DNA of 26,412 nt, from positions 297-26,708 of the forward strand of contig MGDH01000035.1 of the NCBI GenBank assembly GCA_001790855.1, written 5' to 3'. Below the pieces are notes generated by a model. That model had not been told where the DNA came from. It saw nothing but the letters and a program-made list of their open reading frames with translations, and made no database searches. The DNA comes from Candidatus Schekmanbacteria bacterium RIFCSPLOWO2_02_FULL_38_14 (GTDB lineage Bacteria > Schekmanbacteria > GWA2-38-11). Both the position numbers and the translations under genes were made by a program. This document shows positions 23,067 through 26,412 of this stretch, one piece after another (the first letter of the stretch is position 1; the number at the start of each line of letters is the position of its first letter).

Positions 23067-23871
23067 AAAAAGAAAGCTGAAGTTTGGATGTCATGATTTT
23101 CTGAATTCAAAGCCACTTATTATTCCTTTTTTCAGAGAAGATTTAGGGCGTTTTTTTGATATTGTCTTTGATACACCTGCAAAGATTTCTGAGAAGCTTA
23201 TTGACGGGAAACTTGACATAGCCTTTATACCATCAATTGATTTTCTTAAAGATAGCAGCTTGAAGCTTGTTCCTGATATTTCAATTTCTTCTGATGGTGA
23301 AGTAAAGAGTGTAATACTTTTATTAAAAAAAGAAATTAAGAATGTTAAAACTATTGTCCTTGACAAAAAATCAAAAACATCAGTGGTGCTACTGAAAATT
23401 CTTTTTAAAAAATTTTATAAAAAAAATGTGAAATTTCTTGATGACACAAAGGCTAACCTGAAAATTGCTGATGCAAGGCTTATAATAGGAGATGAAGCCC
23501 TTATGCATACTTATCCATTTCCTAAGAAAATAGATGGAAAAGAATCTTTTCATTATGTTGTTGACCTTGGGAAAGAGTGGAAGAGATTTACAGAACTTCC
23601 ATTTGTCTTTGCTGTTATAGCTGCAAGGGAATCAGTTGATTTGGATTTTGCAATGGAGAAACTGCTCAAATCTAAGTCTATCGGGACAAAAGATATGGCA
23701 GATATTGCAATGAAAGCATCAGATTCAACAGATTTCCCTTTTAAGTATTGCTATGACTATCTTTCAAAAAGAATAAAGTATGACCTTGGGAAAGAAGAAC
23801 TCAAAGGACTTTCCAAATTTCAGGATTTAGCTTTTGAGATAGGGGAGTTGAAAAGGAAAAGGAAAATTTAA
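23056..23871 (+). CDS. mqnA: Chorismate dehydratase MqnA
   Basis: First committed step of the futalosine menaquinone pathway: removes water from chorismate to give 3-enolpyruvoyl-benzoate. 271 residues with the periplasmic-binding-protein-like fold and MqnA marks: KFGCHDFLNSKPL (9-21), GKLDIAFIPSIDFL (51-64), SSDGEVKSVILL (78-89), LDKKSKTSVVLLKILF (102-117), IIGDEAL (143-149), and DLGKEWKRFTELPFVFA (170-186). Its ATG lies within the end of ubiD (11-base overlap) behind GGAAGGA, so translation is coupled. The C-terminal KRKRKI tail is very basic. Confidence 0.93.
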   Translation: MGSEKRKLKFGCHDFLNSKPLIIPFFREDLGRFFDIVFDTPAKISEKLIDGKLDIAFIPSIDFLKDSSLKLVPDISISSDGEVKSVILLLKKEIKNVKTIVLDKKSKTSVVLLKILFKKFYKKNVKFLDDTKANLKIADARLIIGDEALMHTYPFPKKIDGKESFHYVVDLGKEWKRFTELPFVFAVIAARESVDLDFAMEKLLKSKSIGTKDMADIAMKASDSTDFPFKYCYDYLSKRIKYDLGKEELKGLSKFQDLAFEIGELKRKRKI

Positions 23872-23873
23872 GG

Positions 23874-24638
23874 ATGGAAATACTTTTTCTTGGAACTGGC
23901 ACATCCCACGGCATTCCAAAGATTGCATGCAGGTGTGATGTATGCACCTCAAAGAATCCAAAAAACAAACGAAACCGTTCCTCTGCTTACCTTTGTTTGG
24001 AAGACGGGTTTTCCATACTCATAGACACATCAATAGATTTAAGAACACAGTCATTACAATACAATATAGAAAGAGTGGATGCTGTTTTTTATACACACTA
24101 TCACGCGGACCATATCTTCGGTCTTGATGAACTAAGGCGCTTTAACGAGCTTTCAGGAAAAACAATACCTATTTATGGGAGCAAAGAAACTATTGATGGG
24201 ATAAAATCAATATTTTCTTATGTCTTTGAAAATAATTATATCCCCGGAGGCGGAATTCCTTCTCTTGGAACAAATGTAATAAACAGCAGGTTTGATATTA
24301 ACGGCGTTCACTTTGAAAGATTAGAAGGCAAACACGGTATTTTCGAGGTCTCAGGATTCAGGACAGGTAAGTTTGCCTATTTTACAGACGTAAATTATAT
24401 CAGCAGGAGAACTCTTGATAAGATGAAAGGACTTGATGTGCTGGTGCTTGGGGCTCTGCGCGATACACCGCACCCAACACATTTTACAATTGATGAAGCT
24501 GTTGAAATTATAGAAAAGGTAAAGCCGGAAAAAAGCTATTTGACGCACATCTCACACGAAATTGACCACGAAGAGATATCTTCTGTTCTTCCTAAAAATG
24601 TGTTTCTTGCTTATGACGGATTGAAGCTAACGGTTTGA
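23874..24638 (+). CDS. MBL-fold hydrolase, PhnP-like
   Basis: 254-residue metallo-beta-lactamase-fold protein. GTGTSHGIP (7-15) leads to C19, C21 and C24 and NKRNRSS, the extra zinc site and start seen in PhnP-type phosphodiesterases. The catalytic metal motif is HYHADH (H75, H77, D79, H80), followed by GLDELRRFN; later parts include KHGIFEVSGFRTGKFAYFTD and LTHISHEIDHEE. It likely hydrolyses a phosphodiester or cyclic phosphate. Only 2 bases separate it from mqnA, so it probably belongs to the menaquinone operon, but no known futalosine step needs this enzyme. It is not RNase Z: it lacks that family's central insert. Confidence 0.87.
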   Translation: MEILFLGTGTSHGIPKIACRCDVCTSKNPKNKRNRSSAYLCLEDGFSILIDTSIDLRTQSLQYNIERVDAVFYTHYHADHIFGLDELRRFNELSGKTIPIYGSKETIDGIKSIFSYVFENNYIPGGGIPSLGTNVINSRFDINGVHFERLEGKHGIFEVSGFRTGKFAYFTDVNYISRRTLDKMKGLDVLVLGALRDTPHPTHFTIDEAVEIIEKVKPEKSYLTHISHEIDHEEISSVLPKNVFLAYDGLKLTV

Positions 24639-24648
24639 TTGCAGATTT

Positions 24649-24693
24649 AATCCCCCCTTAACCCCCCTTTGTCAAGGGGGGGCTGGGGGGATT
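24649..24693. repeat. Repeat family B copy 3, possible operon-end hairpin
   Basis: AATCCCCCC...GGGGGGATT palindrome 10 bases after the MBL gene stop. The stem is followed by ATTTTCATT, so it could also act as a weak terminator. Confidence 0.8.
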
Positions 24694-24825
24694 TTCATTA
24701 TTCGAATGACATTGTGAAACAGCCCGTAAAGGGAGTTTCTGGATATACTTGACTAATAAATTAATATAGTAACTTATTGAATTAAATTATTATATTATTT
24801 ATAAAACTAAAACATATATATTAAC

Positions 24826-24855
24826 TTGACAAAATCAACAGGATATTATTATGAA
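24826..24855 (+). promoter_or_regulatory. Promoter of cysH
   Basis: TTGACA (24826-24831), 18 bases, TATGAA (24850-24855). Upstream at 24740-24825 is a very AT-rich stretch that could hold a regulator site, but I recognise no specific motif. Confidence 0.5.
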
Positions 24856-24896
24856 TATAAAAGGAAAGAAATTAGGGTTATAGAGCAGAGGTGATT

Positions 24897-25661
24897 ATGG
24901 AAGCAGTTACAGAGACAGGAGAAATAGGACAAGAAAATGAGTACTCTTTTCTTGAAAAATTTTCTGCTGAGCAGATGCTTGAATGGGCATTTAAAAATTA
25001 CGGTAAAAGGGCAGCAATAGGGACAAGTCTTCAAAAAACCGGAATGGTTATCATGGACCTTGGTTTAAAAATAAGCAAGGACTACAGAATCTTTTTTGTT
25101 GATACCTTAAACCACTATAAAGAAACCTATGAGCTTCTTGATGAGGTTGAGAAATTTTATGGCATAAAAATTGAAAAATTTTCTCCTTCTGCGGAAGATA
25201 TTGAAAAACTAAACAAAGGAATGGGGCAATTCCCCTACTACTCACGCTTTGGACGTGGTGAGTGCTGCAAAGTAAGAAAGATGATTCCAAATGAAAAGGC
25301 GCTTGAGACGCTTGATGTGTGGATAAGCGGATTGAGGGCTGACCAGTCTGCATTCAGGCAGATAAACGCTGGCAAGGTAGAGATTGTTTATAAGGATGAA
25401 AGAAAGATTATAAAACTTAATCCGCTATTTGACTGGTCAGAGGAACAGGTTGCAAGATATAGCAAAGAGAAGAAATTGCCCTACAATAAACTCTACGATT
25501 ATAAATCTCCTTATGGTGAGGTATTCAAGGAGATAGGTTGTGTTCCGTGCCATATTCCTGTGTTTTCTTCAAGAAGCAAAAGGGCAGGGAAATTTCCATG
25601 GGAGACAGGGGAGAAGGAGTGCGGTATACACATTGACCACTCTGACGGAAGCGGAATATAA
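24897..25661 (+). CDS. cysH: Phosphoadenylyl/adenylyl-sulfate reductase (APS-reductase type, 4Fe-4S)
   Basis: Assimilatory reduction of activated sulfate to sulfite with thioredoxin-type reductant. 254 residues from ATG 24897, which has GAGGT four bases upstream; the GTG at 24891 of the longer frame is part of that ribosome site. IFFVDTLNHYKETYELLDE is the substrate loop region. GECCKVRK (C123, C124) with CVPC (C215, C218) forms the cluster site found in APS-type and dual enzymes but not in cluster-free PAPS reductases. KECGIH (C242) is the catalytic tail. CVPCH replaces the usual CxxCT. Other sulfate-assimilation genes are not adjacent. Confidence 0.93.
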   Translation: MEAVTETGEIGQENEYSFLEKFSAEQMLEWAFKNYGKRAAIGTSLQKTGMVIMDLGLKISKDYRIFFVDTLNHYKETYELLDEVEKFYGIKIEKFSPSAEDIEKLNKGMGQFPYYSRFGRGECCKVRKMIPNEKALETLDVWISGLRADQSAFRQINAGKVEIVYKDERKIIKLNPLFDWSEEQVARYSKEKKLPYNKLYDYKSPYGEVFKEIGCVPCHIPVFSSRSKRAGKFPWETGEKECGIHIDHSDGSGI

Positions 25662-25700
25662 GAAAAGTTCAAATGTCAAAGTTCAAAGTTCAAAATTTTT

Positions 25701-25824
25701 TCCCTCACCCTTGCCCTCTCCCGCAAGGGGAGAGGGATTTAGTCTGAGTATACCCTCCATTGAGTTGGATTTCTCTTGGCAATTATCCCCTCCCTTGATG
25801 GGAGGGGAATAAGGGGAGGGTGAA
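25701..25824. repeat. Double palindrome between convergent cysH and LVIVD genes
   Basis: Hairpin CCCTCTCCC/GGGAGAGGG (25714-25736) and hairpin CCCCTCCC/GGGAGGGG (25787-25807) are enclosed by inverted outer ends (TCCCTCACCC and GGGAGGGTGA). It is preceded by GTTCAAAGTTCAAA-type repeats at 25666-25693. It is probably a diverged relative of family B or a separate repeat, and may serve as a two-way terminator between the converging genes. Confidence 0.7.
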
Positions 25825-25831
25825 ATTATTA

Positions 25832-26412
25832 CTACTTCTTCTTCACTACAAACATTTTTCCCTCGCCTGTTCTGAAGCCGTCTGCGGTTTCAACAAAAAT
25901 TTTTACTTTGCCGGGTTTGGCTCCTGAGGGAACGGTTACGGTTATGCTGGTATTTTTCCATGAAACAACATCACATTCAGTTTCAACATCATTCTTTATT
26001 ATTAATACTTTGCCCTGTTCATTCCCCAAATCACTTCCCCTTATAATTACTTTTTTCCCGACTGAACCACTTCCCGGATTAAGAGCTTTTACCTGAGGAT
26101 ATTTAGAAGGAAGCCCGATTATCTGAAGCCCTGCGCCACCAGCAGTAACATAAGCTGTGGCTCCAGAAACATAAATTCCTGCAGTCGAACCAGGCGTGTC
26201 GTATGTTGCAAGAAGCCTTGGTCTTGAGGGATTGCTGACATCAACAACTGCAAACCCCACTCCATTAACAACATAAGCTGTGGTACCTGAAACATAAGCA
26301 TTAATGGAATTGCCAGGAATTTTTATTGAGCCAAGCTGCTTTGGCTTTTGAGGTTTTTTGAGAGCTATACTCAAAAAGAGTGTAAAAAGTAAATAGAGGT
26401 GGTGTATCCTTT
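25832..26412 (-). CDS. Secreted LVIVD-repeat and IPT/TIG-domain protein, N-terminus outside window
   Basis: The frame is open to the right window edge, so the true start lies beyond it. The first visible residues, RIHHLYLLFTLFLSIAL, look like a signal peptide core, so a TTG at 26374 is not the start. Two LVIVD-type beta-propeller repeats follow (SGTTAYVVNGVGFAVVDVS and SGATAYVTAGGAGLQIIG). Then comes an IPT/TIG immunoglobulin-like domain of about 85 residues (VKALNPGSGSVGKKVIIRGS, then VTVPSGAKPGKVKIFVET). Expected outside the cytoplasm, in adhesion or a surface complex; no enzymatic residues seen. Only two propeller repeats are present, far too few for a whole propeller, so it may be a short relic of a larger protein. 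Confidence 0.7.
   Translation of the reverse strand, partial: RIHHLYLLFTLFLSIALKKPQKPKQLGSIKIPGNSINAYVSGTTAYVVNGVGFAVVDVSNPSRPRLLATYDTPGSTAGIYVSGATAYVTAGGAGLQIIGLPSKYPQVKALNPGSGSVGKKVIIRGSDLGNEQGKVLIIKNDVETECDVVSWKNTSITVTVPSGAKPGKVKIFVETADGFRTGEGKMFVVKKK

Noticed and set aside
23874-24638. MBL gene as a second RNase Z
   Set aside because: It has the PhnP-type Cys set and start motif and lacks the RNase Z central insert and the VDTRP-type motif.
25540-25812. Plus-strand 90-codon frame across the end of cysH and the following repeat
   Set aside because: Half is a shadow of cysH and half a translation of the palindromic repeat.

Overview
The window carries AT-rich bacterial DNA with housekeeping and accessory genes on both strands, separated by many short palindromic repeats. 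The genes suggest a Gram-negative-type, mainly anaerobic bacterium: a partial aldehyde:ferredoxin oxidoreductase, a 1400-residue 2-hydroxyacyl-CoA dehydratase-activator protein, futalosine-route menaquinone synthesis (mqnA with a UbiD decarboxylase), an F420-type CofG, an APS-reductase-type CysH and a lipoprotein. I cannot fix the phylum from sequence alone; Nitrospirota, Desulfobacterota or candidate groups such as Schekmanbacteria are guesses. No tRNA, rRNA, CRISPR array or transposase gene was seen.

Layout. 1-1.6 kb: 5' end of an aor-like gene on the minus strand, divergent from chrA (chromate transport). 1.6-5.2 kb: a cadC-cadA metal-efflux operon with a palindromic operator, bounded by inverted copies of a short repeat. 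5.3-7.5 kb: a small Cys-rich YkgJ-like protein, then an ATP-grasp ligase paired with a GNAT acetyltransferase. 7.6-11.9 kb: the giant activator. 11.8-12.3 kb: a lipoprotein of unknown function. 12.6-13.7 kb: carA, convergent with terC.

13.7-17.7 kb: a minus-strand operon read from 17.7 kb downwards: leader RNA, MFS transporter, beta-carbonic anhydrase, PGPGW membrane protein, zinc-ribbon protein, TerC. The leader has the sequence hallmarks of a yybP-ykoY manganese riboswitch, with an aptamer closing stem that competes with a perfect terminator hairpin. Two mini-ORFs of 15 and 16 codons with good ribosome sites sit in gaps of this operon. This is the most interesting region.

17.9-20.3 kb: a PlsC-type acyltransferase, a decayed AbiEii-type toxin with its DUF6922-like partner, and cofG. 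20.4-24.6 kb: rnz, then ubiD-mqnA-MBL, which overlap or nearly touch and look like one operon. 24.9-25.7 kb: cysH. 25.8 kb to the end: a secreted LVIVD-repeat/IPT protein whose N-terminus lies outside the window.

At least five short repeat families occupy the intergenic space, in one case with one family nested in another, and they supply the last codons of some genes.
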